DNA from: Scylla paramamosain
Taxonomy: Eukaryota > Arthropoda > Malacostraca > Decapoda > Portunidae
Reading direction: 5' to 3'
DNA: 64,000 bases
Assembly (NCBI RefSeq): GCF_035594125.1
Contig: NC_087183.1
Location: forward strand, 7,465,868-7,529,867
Positions 50,247-63,369 of the stretch are shown here, piece after piece (within the stretch, counting starts at the first letter, position 1; each line of letters starts with the position of its first letter). The notes under the pieces were generated by a model, which saw nothing but the letters and a program-made list of their open reading frames with translations, searched no databases and had not been told where the DNA came from. Made by a program: the position numbers and the translations under genes.

Positions 50247-53200
50247 ATACATGTAATGAACAAATAATTATAGCAGAATAAATTCAATTGTAATAAAGAG
50301 AACAAAATACATGCATATGATAAATCAACTAATATTTAAAGTAAACAGGATCAAGTAGATATTAAATTTTGATCATTGTATGTAAATAAATGGATAGACT
50401 GATAAACATGTAAATGAGATACAGACAAAATAAGCCAAGACACATCAGCATTACTGTCCTCGTGCTCGGCCTTCCAGATTGACCAGGATGGTGATGGGTT
50501 CATCTTACGATCTGAGCTGCGGCGGTACCTCCTCGCCACGCCGGTCAGCGAGGTGCCGCTCTCCGACGACATGGTGGATGCAATGCTCTACCACGTCGAC
50601 TACAACAACGATGGATTTATCAACCTGCAGGAGTTTTATGGATTGGTGAGCATCCCTTGTATCTCTTCATTCATTCAGATGGCTTGAATATCATTTTTCC
50701 TTCCTCTTTGGAAATGCCTATGTCTTTTGCAGCTTTATATCCAGTGGTAAGTTGCTATATTTTTTCTTTACCTTTGGAAGTATTTCTTTCTGCATACATT
50801 TAATTACCATTGATGATTTCACTTCATTACTTCCCTCATGCTCTTCCATCATGGCTGTCGAATTCCCCTTTTCTGGTGTGCATTTTAACCTCCTTCCTTT
50901 TTTCATGCCATTCTTTTCTTCACGTGTGTGTTTGAATCATGCTTCCTGTTGATTTATTCCACCTTTATTCTTTCCTTTTATTTTACTTTTTTTGGTGGAA
51001 GGAAGTTAAGCACCAGAGAGATAGGTAGACATAAATATACTTCAGATTAAATTTGTCGGTTTTCTGCAATGTCATATCGCTTCCTAAAAGAAAGAAAACA
51101 AAAAAATTCCTTTCTGATAGTATTCTCTTCCTTTCCCTGTCATTATTTGATCATTTCAGTGAGTCACTTGTATTCTCTTCCTTTCCCTGTCATTATCTGC
51201 TCATTTCACTGAGTCACTTGCATTCTCTTCCTTTCCCATCATTATCTGCTCATTTCACTGAGTTAGTTGTATTCTCTTCCTTTCCTAGTTATTCTCAGCT
51301 CATTAAACCGAGTCTCAGTCTTTTATGTTGACATCTTTCCTTCACATTGACTCTTTTTGCCTTCATATTCCTTCCCTATCCTTCATACTCCTTTCTTATC
51401 TCTCATACACTGTCCCTAACCCTAATATGAGTGAGTACCTCTCCTATCCTCCACACTCTTCCCTGTACCTCACCCCCATACCTGCCTCCCCACAGGTCAA
51501 TGTACCAGTGGACACCAAGACCAGGTCAGTGCTACAACGGACTCTTGTGGCCACTGCCTTCTCCATGGCCCCACGCTCCCAGGTGTCTCATGGAGATCGT
51601 CTGTACATAGCTGAGTACTCCTGCTGTCCACCTCCTCTTCTGGTGCCCCTTCTGTGTACTGCTGAGGTAAGGGATTGGGATAACTGAGTGTAGAAAGAGA
51701 GGGATCTGATGACTTATAGAAGAGGAAGGAGGAAAAAAAGTGTAGAAGAGGGAAGATAGGAATGTGGGATCTTAGGGACATTAGGTTATGGTGCCACTAC
51801 AGCAGTCATGGTGTTGGCATTAAGAAAGAATTTAGGAACACTTGAGGAGGAGAGGGAAGGATTGATTTAGTGTGCAGTAAGGTGCTGAAAGGTATGAATT
51901 TATTGTAATTTATGGAAAGATCACTTGAGGGGTTTTCCTTGAACCATAAAAATGAGATGGAAACTTTCCTCCTCTGATTGTTGATGCATAAAATGCTGCT
52001 TTCTTACATCTTACTTATTATGTGAAGAAAATGGAAAACAATGCATGTAACTCACAACTATAACTGACAGTCCTTCGTCCCCGGTGCCACAGGTTGGGGT
52101 GTTTGTTTACTATGCCGTGACTATGGGTGATGTGGGGCCCTACTCCCCTGTGCCTTGGTCCTCCCCACTCATCTATGACCCACGGAGGCGCATGGAGGCC
52201 TGGCGTTTCATCTCCTACATGTTCCTTCATGCTGGGTGAGTGTGTGCAGCTGCCTCCTGTCCGCTGACTGAATATTTGCTCAAGACTGGCATGCAGGGAA
52301 CATTTTCATACATGTGATCTTGAAATGCTCATAACTCATGTTTTGAAGCTCTGAGAAAGTTATCTAAAGGGTTCAATAACAAGAGAAGAGCACCCAGGGG
52401 TTGAACCAGTGACAGAACAGCCAAGATACATAACTACCAATTGAGTTATAATGTTTGCTGCAACTCAGGGGAAGTTTGGTTCACTTAAACTATCTGGTCA
52501 CTACTCTCTGGATAACATTAGTGAGATGAAAAGATAAGATGAGGTCACAGTGAAGAAAAGATGACAAAAAAAGATAGTTATGATTAAGTTTGAAAGTTAC
52601 CATAACTTAAGATGAGGTCACAGTAAAGGAAAGATGACAAGAAAATATGTTTATAACCACTAAGTTTGATAAATTACCATTGCTTAACAAGCTGGTAAAG
52701 AAAACAGCAGTTCTCCTTTTAAAACAATAGTCTTGTAACTTCCAGTTTATCTCAGTTAGTTAAGAAAGTTGTTTCTACTAATATCTCTATATGTTCCTTC
52801 CTTAAGGTTTCCAGTCTTCATGAATGACTGTGTTGAGAAGTTTGCCAGGTGTTCTTAATTTGCTTTAGAGAATCATGTGCAGTAAATCATGTTATCTATA
52901 GCCTGTGTATTTTCTTGTAAACTTTATTCTAACTTCAGCTTATCTAATTTGCTGAGATATGTTATTAATCTGTTTTGTTAGATAAACATGCGTCATTGTC
53001 ATAACAGACAAACTTTAAATTTACTTAATACAACTCTAGAACTTGACAAGAGATTTAATACTCACCTGAGATCAAGTAGGAACCAAAGTAATGGAAGGAG
53101 CCACCTATGAGCACAGCACAACAGACCACAAATTGTAGAGTGACTATTCTGGCTAGTGTTGACAGGGGGCTGTGTGAAGCACTTCATACTGAAAAGTTAA

Positions 53201-55516
53201 TTGTATGGGTTGAGGAAGGTTAACTTTGGATCTACCCATCTAAAAACATTCCTCAACAAAGTCCCTTTAAAGCATTTCCTTTAGTATGAAAATAGTATAT
53301 TCATCTGGTATAGTTTACCTCAAAAGAAAAAATACCTTACATAACTAATACAATCTTGGCCTATGTATGAGTGAGATGGCTTGTGTTTATGCAGCCATCA
53401 CCAGTCAGTTTGTGTCATCTGATTTGTATTTCCAACAGGCTCAAGAAAATAAGTTAACAAGAATCTTAGTGTGATCCTGGTTTTATTCTTTATGCTTATG
53501 TCTCTGTCTGCACTACCTAATGTTGCCACCACCCACAGATACATCCACCTGCTGTCCAATGTGATGGTGGCACTCTTTGTGGGAATTCCCCTGGAGATGG
53601 TACACAAATGGTGGCGGCTGCTGATCCTCTATGTGGCTGGGGTGCTGGCTGGCTCCTTGGCTGCCTCCATGTTTGACCCCAAGGTGAGCAAGGTACCTCT
53701 TGTCTTTTGTCTTGCTTTTTTTTCGTTTTCTTTCTTATTCCTCCATTTTTTCATCACTCTTGGGCCACTTTTTTGTTCCTTTTCTTTCTTTCTCTTTGGA
53801 CTCAGATACATTTGGCCAGTACATTGCTGCCTGTATATATCAGGTTGGCATACTGTTCCATGTCATTTCCACACACATAATTTTTACTTGAGATTAAGAT
53901 ACAGCATATGGAGAATCCTCTGAATATGAAATTTTCCTTCCTGGATTGCTATTAAAAGAAAGAAATATATTTTAATTTTCAGATGGGAAAAAGGTTTATA
54001 GAAGTATAATGAGTTAGAATATAAAGTGCTAATATGAAAGTGTGTCAAGAATCATCTTACCCTATAAACAGAAAAACAAAATAAGAATCAACACTTTTCT
54101 TATGTGAGAGAGATCTCAGCTTTTATTTGTCTGAAAAATAAGTGACAGATTATTATTTTCTCTGACAAAAGTAAAAAGGAGAAATCAATTGTCAGTGCAG
54201 TCAAGCACACTCAACATGTCATTCTCTCCCTCATTCCCTCACAGTCCTTCCTGGTGGGTGCATCAGGCGGCTGCTACGCCCTCATTGCGGCCCACTTGGC
54301 CAACATCATCATTAACTGGGGTGAGATGCCTTTCAACTGGATGAGGCTCCTTGTCATCCTGGTCCTCATGGCCACAGACATTGGGGTCTTTGCCTTCGCA
54401 ACAGTCACCCAGTCCACCACCAGGGTAAGCAAAGACCTAAAAGGGGCTGTTTGTAAATATTGTGAAGTTTCCTTCTTTGTTAGAATATCATTAGCACTGT
54501 ATTGGAAAGCAGACACTCAGAACATATGAATCATTGAAACTTAATTTAAATAGCTAATATTTCTTTGAGATTTTGTCCATTCTTTATGTTCACCTTTATG
54601 TCATCTTTCAGATCACACCTACACTAAAACTGAGAAACAAATGATATGAAAGGAGAATAATCTATTATTTTGAGATTAATTCATGAGATTATTTGTTGTG
54701 AAGATGCTTATGGTTATTTTTATGATAGAAGCATGACAAATTTCTTAGCAAAGTCAGTCAAGCATTTTGTAACATTTAATTGTTGTGTAGATGATGTTTC
54801 TGATGATTTTATGTAGTAAACTGTAGCATAAAATGTCAACATTGAAGCCATATTAACTTTGTAAATTCTTTTTATAATAATCAAATGCGATTAGATAAAT
54901 TGAAGCTTCCTGGTAAGGCACTGAGGCATTCTTTAGACATTAGTTGTTGTGATTAATGGTTTCAGTTTATTTTACAATAATCAGCTGTGATCTGTATAAA
55001 ACAAAGCAGTCTGATGAGGTAAAAAGTTCTACCTTAAACCAATATTGCTATTGTTGGAGTTAGAAAATGAGAATCAAAAATATATTCAGTACTGATGTGC
55101 TTTATCGTGGACTGGTGGCAGTGAGATTTCTTGTCTTGCTCAGTTGACAATGGAAGAGCATATCTCTCACGGTGGAGAAAAGATATTACAAGTACAGCTC
55201 ATAAATTTAAGATGATACACAAAATAGTTAACTGTACCATTTTATATTAATCCTTCATTGGCAGGTGAGCTATGTGGCACATCTGGCAGGATTTGTGGCT
55301 GGGCTCCTGCTGGGGATGGTGACCCTGAGGAACCTGAAGGAGCACCGCTGGGAGGTAGCACTCAAATGGACAGGACTTGCAGTCTTCCTGGCCCTCATTG
55401 CTGCTGCAGTAGTGATACAAGTGGCTTATCCAGATGTGGTCGGCCTTTATCCACCTATGCCTGAGAACAGTTTCTCAGGCAAGCTGCTGGATGGTGAGGC
55501 TGAAATCTCACTGTAG
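50070..55516 (+). CDS. EF-hand rhomboid intramembrane serine protease
   Basis: Joined exons: 50070-50195, 50478-50645, 51496-51666, 52093-52235, 53539-53683, 54245-54424, 55265-55516 (stop TAG), about 394 residues with consistent GT/AG phases. An in-frame TAG at 50034 lies upstream; Met21 (50130) is an alternative start. Two EF-hand loops, Asp44-Glu55 and Asp83-Glu94, precede seven predicted membrane helices. Rhomboid signatures are Trp192-Arg193, His206 and Asn210 (HxxxN, oxyanion side), Gly-Ala-Ser258-Gly-Gly (nucleophile) and His317 in YVAHLAG. The Ser-His dyad is intact, so an active protease is expected. Cytosolic EF-hands plus 1+6 helices match RHBDL1/2/3 and Drosophila rhomboid-4. Such proteases cut single-pass membrane proteins in the secretory pathway or at the cell surface, and the EF-hands suggest calcium control. 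The substrate is unknown. The gene is divergent from RMND1. Confidence 0.95.
50203..50243 (+). repeat. (AG)n right after the rhomboid exon 1 donor
   Basis: About 41 bases of AG starting at intron position +8 (donor gtaagt at 50196). Confidence 0.95.
51121..51318 (+). repeat. 50-bp minisatellite, four copies
   Basis: Four tandem copies of a 49-50 base unit beginning TATTCTCTTCCTTTCC and including TCATTTCACTGAGTCACTTG: 51121-51170, 51171-51220, 51221-51269, 51270-51318. The last copy is the most divergent. It lies in rhomboid intron 2, about 180 bases before the exon 3 acceptor, and is pyrimidine-rich. Confidence 0.9.
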
Positions 55517-55683
55517 ATCTGGGATTTGGGTGTGTTTTTTTTTTTTTTTTTTTTTTTTTAGGTTAATATGCAAATTTTGGGTTTTCAAGGGTATAGTAGT
55601 TTTTCAAGGGTATAGTATGAAAAGAAAACTTAGGTGGAGATTCAGGTCAAGTCCTTAAAGTGGAACTAGCTTAAGTTTGGATG

Positions 55684-55805
55684 GTTTGTGTGATAGATGG
55701 CAGCACAAAGAGTCAAGTTGTGAAGGTTTGCTTAATGTGTACTTTTGGACAGTTTGTGTGATAGATGGCAGCACAAAGAGTCAAGTTGTGAAGGTTTGCT
55801 TAATG
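55684..55805 (+). repeat. Tandem duplication, 68-base period
   Basis: A 54-base segment (55684-55737, starting GTTTGTGTGATAGATGGCAG) is repeated without change at 55752-55805. The spacer sequences are partly similar (TTTGGATG and TTTGGACA). It lies in the rhomboid 3'UTR, just before a poly(A) signal. Confidence 0.95.
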
Positions 55806-55814
55806 AATACTATT

Positions 55815-55820
55815 AATAAA
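55815..55820 (+). terminator. Candidate rhomboid poly(A) signal
   Basis: AATAAA about 300 bases after the stop codon, directly behind the tandem duplication. It is the first hexamer downstream of the stop that I found. Confidence 0.4.
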
Positions 55821-56574
55821 CTTGCCAGATAAGATACAACCTTGGGAGCTAGCTGTCCAGGGTCATCAAATGTCAAGCACATATATTACAGTCCAATTTT
55901 TAAGCACATCTGGTATTTTGCCAGACCTGTCTGTGACTTGCATGGTACCTGGTTTATTTTCTTCTCTGTGTTCTACAAGTGCCTTAAAACATGTGTGATT
56001 CTTGAATTAAAAATGTGTTTTGTAGTGAAGGTTGTGGGAAAAAAACATCTTGCTTAATTTTTGTGTACTCACTCTTTTCAGAGGTAGCAGTAGTGGGTAT
56101 AATTAGGTTTGGACTTTTCATCAATACTCTTGCAGAGGGCATTTTTATGGCTTGATATGGTATATGAATCTCATGCTTGTCTCTCTAATGATCTGTGGAT
56201 AACTTTGGTTTTTCCTTGCTGTTTGATATGGAGTGGGTCATAACTTTGAATCTCACATTAATCTGATTGTTTTTTTTCCAAATAGCATCTTATTAGTGTT
56301 TAGCTTATGTGGCTTACTTCATGAAGTTGTGTTGGAAGTTTTCATGGAGTAACATTTGTAGTGAGAACAACTAATATAGTTCTTAGGTTCATGGAGGGGT
56401 ATTAGCTTAAAAACACATACCTTGCATCCATTCTCTAGACACCTTATAATTGTAGATAAAGATTTGGTTGTGTTGGGAAGCAAAGGTTTTGTCAAAGCAG
56501 TATCAGGGGATGATGGATTTATGCCTCCCACCTTGTTTTCAGTCTATTTTGGAAATGCAGTTCTTTATTGATCA

Positions 56575-56713
<139 letters not shown>

Positions 56714-58800
56714 GATGGGTAATGCAAAGGAAATTTCTGGGGGGAATTCTCCCTTTGTTATGAGGGAATCACATGCAGGCTTTTTTGTTAAAGATGGAGT
56801 GGATAACTGAAAAGATCAAAGATTATCATGAAACATAAATATGAACTCCTTGAGCAGACCACATCATCCTTACAGATGGGGACCATTTCCTCTTCCATAC
56901 CATTAGATTGCTTGTTTTTCTATTGTCTGATGTTAGCATAGTGTGAAATTTGACGTCTATGCTATCTTGGTTTGTCTTCTATGACATTCTTCTTCTATTC
57001 TATGACTTCTTATTGTAAATAACGAGTTCATCATCACTATATTCATGCACTGTAATCCATATTAATGGCTCTTAGTTTTTTTTTTTTGCAGCATTTTTAT
57101 CAAAAAGGATCAAGAATAGCTAGTTTACTTAGAACTGTACAACTCTGGGTAAAGGTTTCATTCCAACTTTTAGTTTTCAGCTATCTAACATTTTTTTCTC
57201 TTTTTTTTTTAGAATTCTTCCATCTTTGCATTAGATATTACCTGAGCTGCACCTTTGAGTGTGATGTTGTAGGTGTCATTGTTTTTCCATGTTGAAAATA
57301 ACAAAAGTCTTAAGTCCCAAGCTCAGAATGAGTATGAAGGACAAGCAAAGCCAAGCAGTAAGCAACAGACTGTTGGCTCCTGCTTACTGATAGTGTGCAT
57401 CAGACACCTTGCTTCCCAGGTGACTTACAGACACAGGTGTGACTATGACATGCACATCAGTTGCATGTACCTTAATATTTACAGTATTTTTATAACACTT
57501 TTATAACATTTATTTAACACAGACTGCTTTATAATTATCTTATGCACATAAATGTCGGTGTATAATCCTCACTGCATGCAGTCTTTCTGGGAGACTGAAG
57601 GGAGTTTTGATCACCCTAACATTTCCATTCTGTGTACTTCACAAGTCTTTCTAATGCCACATAATGTACAATCACAACACAAAATTTATTGAGACAAATA
57701 TCAGCACAAGAATGCAATTTTGTTCTAAATGTCCATTTTTGTGAGTCTCTCATTGCAGACAGAGACAAAAGTGTAACCTCTGTATGGTGAAAAGCAGTGT
57801 GATTATACTGATGCAAAACAAATTATTTCTGTATGGGTGCATCCACACAGTCAAATGCTGTCTGTCAGACAAACACTCTTACCATATCACAAGGCAAAGC
57901 AGATTCAGAAGCAATAAAATGAGGGAAGTTGATATGGCAACATACAGTGGTACCAGATGAAGTTTTATACCATAGTTTTTACTCCATTCACCTGGCAAAG
58001 TCCAGCAGACAACGTTTGAAACTGATGTCCGCTGGCAACACAGGTATTTAAGTCAGTATTAGTGTGGGCTCAGGAGACAGGGGTTTGTTGTCAGCATCTA
58101 GTGGGGTACATCATAATCATGGTGCATAAGGAGATAAAGAAAAAAAGTTGACGGGGCAGGTGAGATCTGATCAGTTAACATCCTCAGTTCATCCATAAAC
58201 AAGTAACTTTGTTCATCGTGTGCCTGGCAATGTTGTACTTCCATGCCTCTGTCCCGCCAGACGGTGTCTGAGGTTCAGATACTATGAAGATGGGCAGTGT
58301 CCGTTACACTCCTTGGTACTCACTGCTGACGTTATCAGTGCTCCTTTCCACTTTCCATTGTTAACTGGTAAGAGGGAGATTTGACAATGTTTGACAGTGT
58401 GGATGCACCCTAAGATAGACATCCGTGGAAATTTGTAGCTACTGATATGTACTTTGTGATTAGAATAGTCTTTCATGATGTAGTGAGTGTCATAGGAATA
58501 AATTAGTAAGTACACCAGGGTCTCATTACATGTGAGGGTTATGTTTTCCAAAAACCTCACACAGATTTTTTTTTGTATGAAATTTATACTCAACATTAAT
58601 CATACATTGCTTCAAGATCCTGTCTTTTAACCACCAAATGCTAATTATGAAAATATTAGCAATAACAGTGCACTAAAGCAGCATCAGAAGACAAGGATCA
58701 TCTTATATTACAACAGTTGAAAAGACAGTTTTATATAGGAAATACAAAATTGTACTCACTTCATGATTGTTTGTGTAAAAGCTTTGAGAGACGAATGGTT

Positions 58801-59124
58801 TCAAAGGTGGGCTGAGAATGCAATGAGGCAGGAGTGCGGAAGCCTCAACTTTCTGTGACACGTGATGCATTGAGGCTGCTGTGAAGTTGCAGCTGGAATA
58901 GAGTGGTGAAGTGGAGCCGGGGTTGCACTTTTAATCAAGTCTTCTTGAGGTGGTGATGTTACAAATAGTGATCTAGAGAACTTGTCATTATTGTTTTGCC
59001 TACCACCATTTTGCTTAAAGGTATAGACCTTGTAGGGTGCCAAAGCAGCTTGAGGTGTGTGTCTCATGCTCTCCTGCCCTCCCACCTCAGCACCAACACT
59101 ACTGTCTCTCATTGCCTTCCTCAC
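58801..59124 (-). CDS. Unrecognised open frame, possible terminal exon
   Basis: A frame of about 107 codons with no repeat content and ordinary amino-acid make-up (ALAPYKVYTFKQNGGRQNNN, later CITCHRKLRLPHSCLIAF) ends in TGA. It has no ATG at its 5' border and an in-frame TGA shortly upstream, so it would have to be an internal or terminal exon. No convincing pyrimidine tract precedes it. I do not recognise a family. Confidence 0.2.
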   Translation of the reverse strand: MRKAMRDSSVGAEVGGQESMRHTPQAALAPYKVYTFKQNGGRQNNNDKFSRSLFVTSPPQEDLIKSATPAPLHHSIPAATSQQPQCITCHRKLRLPHSCLIAFSAHL

Positions 59125-59480
59125 AACTCAACTCATAGATGATTTTTCAACACACAGAATTGCTCTCACATTTCAGGTGGTGACAAATATACAAATCAAT
59201 ACAACACAGTTTTCTGACCCTGGTGTAGAGGCTGAAAAAAGTACAAGAGGTGGGGCAAATAATTATTACTGTAATCTTTCATGTTCTTTATATCTTCATT
59301 TTTCTAGATGTTGGAACAATTTAATGTATCAGGGTTTTGATGTATTCATGTAGAGCTTAGTTTGTGTAGTTGTGTTGTATTTCTGTTAGTTTTGGATATT
59401 TGCTTGTATGGCTCTGTCTACCTCCTGTTTGTCTGTCTGTCTGTGTCTGTCTGTTGTCCCCCACATCCCCACCTCCCACA

Positions 59481-59483
<3 letters not shown>

Positions 59484-59569
<86 letters not shown>
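59484..59569 (+). repeat. (TC)n microsatellite
   Basis: About 86 bases of TC, followed by two copies of ATTAACAGGCAA that are separated by TCTC. Confidence 0.97.
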
Positions 59570-59573
<4 letters not shown>

Positions 59574-61458
59574 ACAGGCAATCTCTCATTAACAGGCAAT
59601 AACATTTACCAACTGGTACCTATATTTATATTTAAGTATATTTAGATATCAAAATTTTATTTCATATGCAGCCATATCTTAGTAATATATGTATCTTGTA
59701 CATGCATAGTTAGATGTTTTATTAACTTAGATGCTTTTTAATTTTTATACTGGATTTATACTTTATCATATATCATTATATATAAAATATGTAAAATTCC
59801 CACAGAGTCAGTGAAGAGTAAAATGAAAATAAAGATCTGTGGAAATAACCTTCTCTCTCTCTCTCTCTCCTGCATATTACTTTTTAGACAGGTTATTAAG
59901 CCCATGTAGGTTTTTCACTTTCATCTGTTTATACATTTTTATCTAAGAAGTTTAATCACAATTTTTCCATTAGCTTATGAAAATAAGCACAATAGACAAA
60001 TTCCAGTGCTTAAAAGGATAACTCAAAGCTTGACTGATACAAAAGAAGTGCATGCTGAGGTGCTACAGCTACTAGAGACAGTAAGGGTTACCATTGACAC
60101 GGGAAGCAGCCAAGATTGCTAAAGAGCCTTTATTCTACACGAGTCGAGATACAAGAATGTGACAAGCTCACTAATTCCAACACTCATCCATCCACCCTCC
60201 CAACCAACCACATCCACACATCCATCCATTTACACCCACCAACATCCATTAACCTATCCATCCAGCCACCTACACAACCACCCACTCAACCACATCTACT
60301 TTTTCACCCACCACTCACCACAAAACAACAACAACAACAATGTCATGCTTGCAACTTGCACAGTTGTGTAAATTCTATTATTAAAGTAGTGGCCACGAGG
60401 AAGTATATTATACATTTAAATATTCTACAATTATTTCAGTAAAAATCAAGTGCAATAATAATCTCCGGGTATTCACCTTCAGCAACTCCCCGATAACTTG
60501 CCATCAAATTGATTTTTAAATAGTACTCGAGGTGCATGTCAGAACAATTCAGTACTTAAGTAAGGAGGTGACAACAGCTTTCAGTGTGACCAAATTTAAA
60601 GAGAAATTAGATAACTGCAGATATGGAGACAGGACAAATGTGCTTTAGCTCGGACCTGTACAGTACAACTAGGTAAATACAGCTACACACACACACACAC
60701 ACACACACAAGTAAATATGAAAAAAAAAATAAATAAATAAACGAAGTAATATAAGACATGAGTACCATTTGAAACACGCCTTCGGTAATATGACGCGAAT
60801 CAGAAAATTCCAATGTGACGTTTACTGGTTAGTCAATAGAATGGAATGGAAACGGATGGGATTATAAGAACCCGTGTTTATTTGAGTATAGAGGTGGGGG
60901 GAGGTGTATTAGGCATCATTATTTGCTTTCCTTCAATTATATGTTAGCTCATAGAGTGTACATAAAATAAAATCAATGTACTTTGGTAAGGAGAGAGCGA
61001 AAAATACCCAGAGTGTGTGTGTGTGTGTGTGTGTTGACAATTCATAAGCGATAGATATTTTTTTTTCATATACACTTTGTAGTAAAGGGAGAAATGAGAG
61101 ACAGAATAGAAAGAAAAAACAAAAGTAAATAAATAAACTCGTAACTGAGAGATGACAAACGTTACTTATTAGCTCGTACTTTTAAAACATCTATCAGGAT
61201 TATTTTCAAAGGGCACAGACGTAAACAGTCGCGTTTTCATTAGTGTTTCCCTGTGATTATGTAGAATTCTTGTTAAACGATCACTACAATTATACAAACG
61301 TCCTTGAAAGCCACCATGGTTGACAGTAGAGCTTGCCGGAAATACTCGAGGAGGGACGACGAGGCGCTGAACAATACAGTCCGCTCATTAGGAATAAGCA
61401 GGAGGCGCTGAAGGGGAAAATGAGATTGTAGAGAAAAAAATAATATCGGGAGAATCTG

Positions 61459-61461
<3 letters not shown>

Positions 61462-61541
<80 letters not shown>
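61462..61541 (+). repeat. (AG)n microsatellite
   Basis: About 80 bases of AG dinucleotide. Confidence 0.97.
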
Positions 61542-61543
<2 letters not shown>

Positions 61544-63242
61544 GAATGAATAAAAAGCAAAATAATAAGACAACTCAGGAACGGTAGTTACAATGTCACG
61601 ATGGCGCAGGAGGTAAGGAGCTGTATTAACTGAAAATATTGGCCCAGAGAAGGGAAAACTCAGAGCAGAGACAACATATCGAAATACTATAATGTTTCAT
61701 GTAATATTACCAGGAAACGTTTAAAATAAGTACGAATATATCCCTAAAATTCGAAGAGAAAGCAGAATAACACATGGATCAGAGACGAGAGCCAACAGGA
61801 AGCTACAATCGCAAATGGCAGGCGTTAGAAGGCTATTCCACGCTATTGCCACACAGCTGCAGCGCTGGCTGGCACGTGACCCGCTGTGGTGGTCGTGCCC
61901 GTCCCCTTGCTGCGTGCAGGGACATATAATGGCATGTTTGTGTGGCAACAATCGATATTTTTAATCACTGTCTGAAAAGCAAAACAACATAAGAGTAAGA
62001 AAGAAAAAAAAAAGCGTTATGGAGGGGAGTCGGGGCACCGTGAGTGGCGCGAGGGTTACTGTCTCCCAAAATCAGTTTCAAGAGTACTGTATACCTGCTG
62101 CTATGAATATAATTTGGAAGTAACCTTAACTTCTATAATTTTTAGATTACCACTGTGACGACCAATTGTTTTATGACAAGATCATATTCTTGATTGAAAT
62201 GAATGTATTTCAAGTGAATCTGATAACCACACATCTCGGGACATTGGTGTTGTCTTAAGAGTGGAAGGAGCTCCCCCTTAACGAGCAGCGCCTAGGGTGT
62301 TCAGCCACGAAGGGCAGATTCTTGTCACGTAGTCACCAACTCGTACATCTACGTATGACTTCTGGCCGCTAAATGGTTATCCAACACACATCCATAACAG
62401 AACAAACAACAAAGTGGTTTAGCCTTTGACAAAGAGAATAAAAAATACCCTTATGGATTAGTTTTAATCTCATATGGACGTTCAATTTCCCTATATGAAA
62501 GGATGCAATATCTGATTACATTCATCTGAGGCACATGTGAACAGTTTTGTTTTAAATTGGCGAGATGTGCTATTTTACAAAAATTTACCTTTCATATTTA
62601 ATGTTTTTTCACTTTTAACAAAGCCAGAGCACTGGGTTATCTTTCTAATGAAATAAAATATAATAAAATAATCCTTCCTCTGTTTGTAAACACTGGTGGG
62701 ACAGACGCGAAGAAAGTGAGAGGTGTGTACACGCTACTCTGTACACACCAGTATGCCTTTTGCTTGTAAACTAAGAGACTCGTGAAGACAGGGACAACCA
62801 CGAACACAACACCGGTAGCGCGAGAGAGTGCTGCAATGTTGGAGGAAAGTTTAGCCCACGGAAAGAAGAGAAAGAAAAACCGAGGATAGTGAAGGACACG
62901 TGGCAGGGAAAAAGAGCAATGGATATGCAGTGACGTGACGAGACTAGACTGTGCTGATGACTGAGCGGCTATGCCAGGTCACCGCCAGGCCGTCCTTCTT
63001 CGTTACTGTGGCGGAGGCTGCGAGTCCCGGAGTGAGAGACGGGACAGTGACTGGCGGTGTGTGACGGGGACTCGGTGACTGCCGCTGGGAAGGTGGTGGT
63101 GCAGGGAAGGGTGGCTCAGTTGCAGACGAGGGAGAAGAAGAAGAAAGGAGGAGGAGGAGGAGGAACAAGGAGAACAACAAGAATAAGAATAAGAACAAGA
63201 ACAACAACACGAATGACAAACGAGAATATACACTCTCCAATT

Positions 63243-63369
63243 ATGTCTGAGTATATCCCGAAGAAGCTCATTGCAGAAGTGAAGGAACGAACAGTGCATG
63301 AAAAAACTCTAAGGCAAGAAGCGAGAGGTGATGGTGATGAGTGTGAAGGCGGGATGGGAGGCCGTGCAG
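63243..63369 (+). CDS. Candidate first coding exon of an unrecognised gene
   Basis: ATG at 63243 starts MSEYIPKKLIAEVKERTVHE, a charged, non-repetitive peptide, and a donor-like gtaaag follows GCAG at 63366-63369 after 42 codons plus one base. Upstream DNA (about 62700-63240) is relatively CpG-rich and carries GA-rich, GGA and AAC repeats, as a 5'UTR might. Without a second exon in the window this stays a guess. The frame also runs on unspliced to a stop at 63447-63449. Confidence 0.25.

Noticed and set aside
60180..60320. Direct repeats of CCATCC/CCACC as a CRISPR-like or satellite array
   Set aside because: The units are short and irregular with no conserved spacer; this is low-complexity DNA in a eukaryotic genome.
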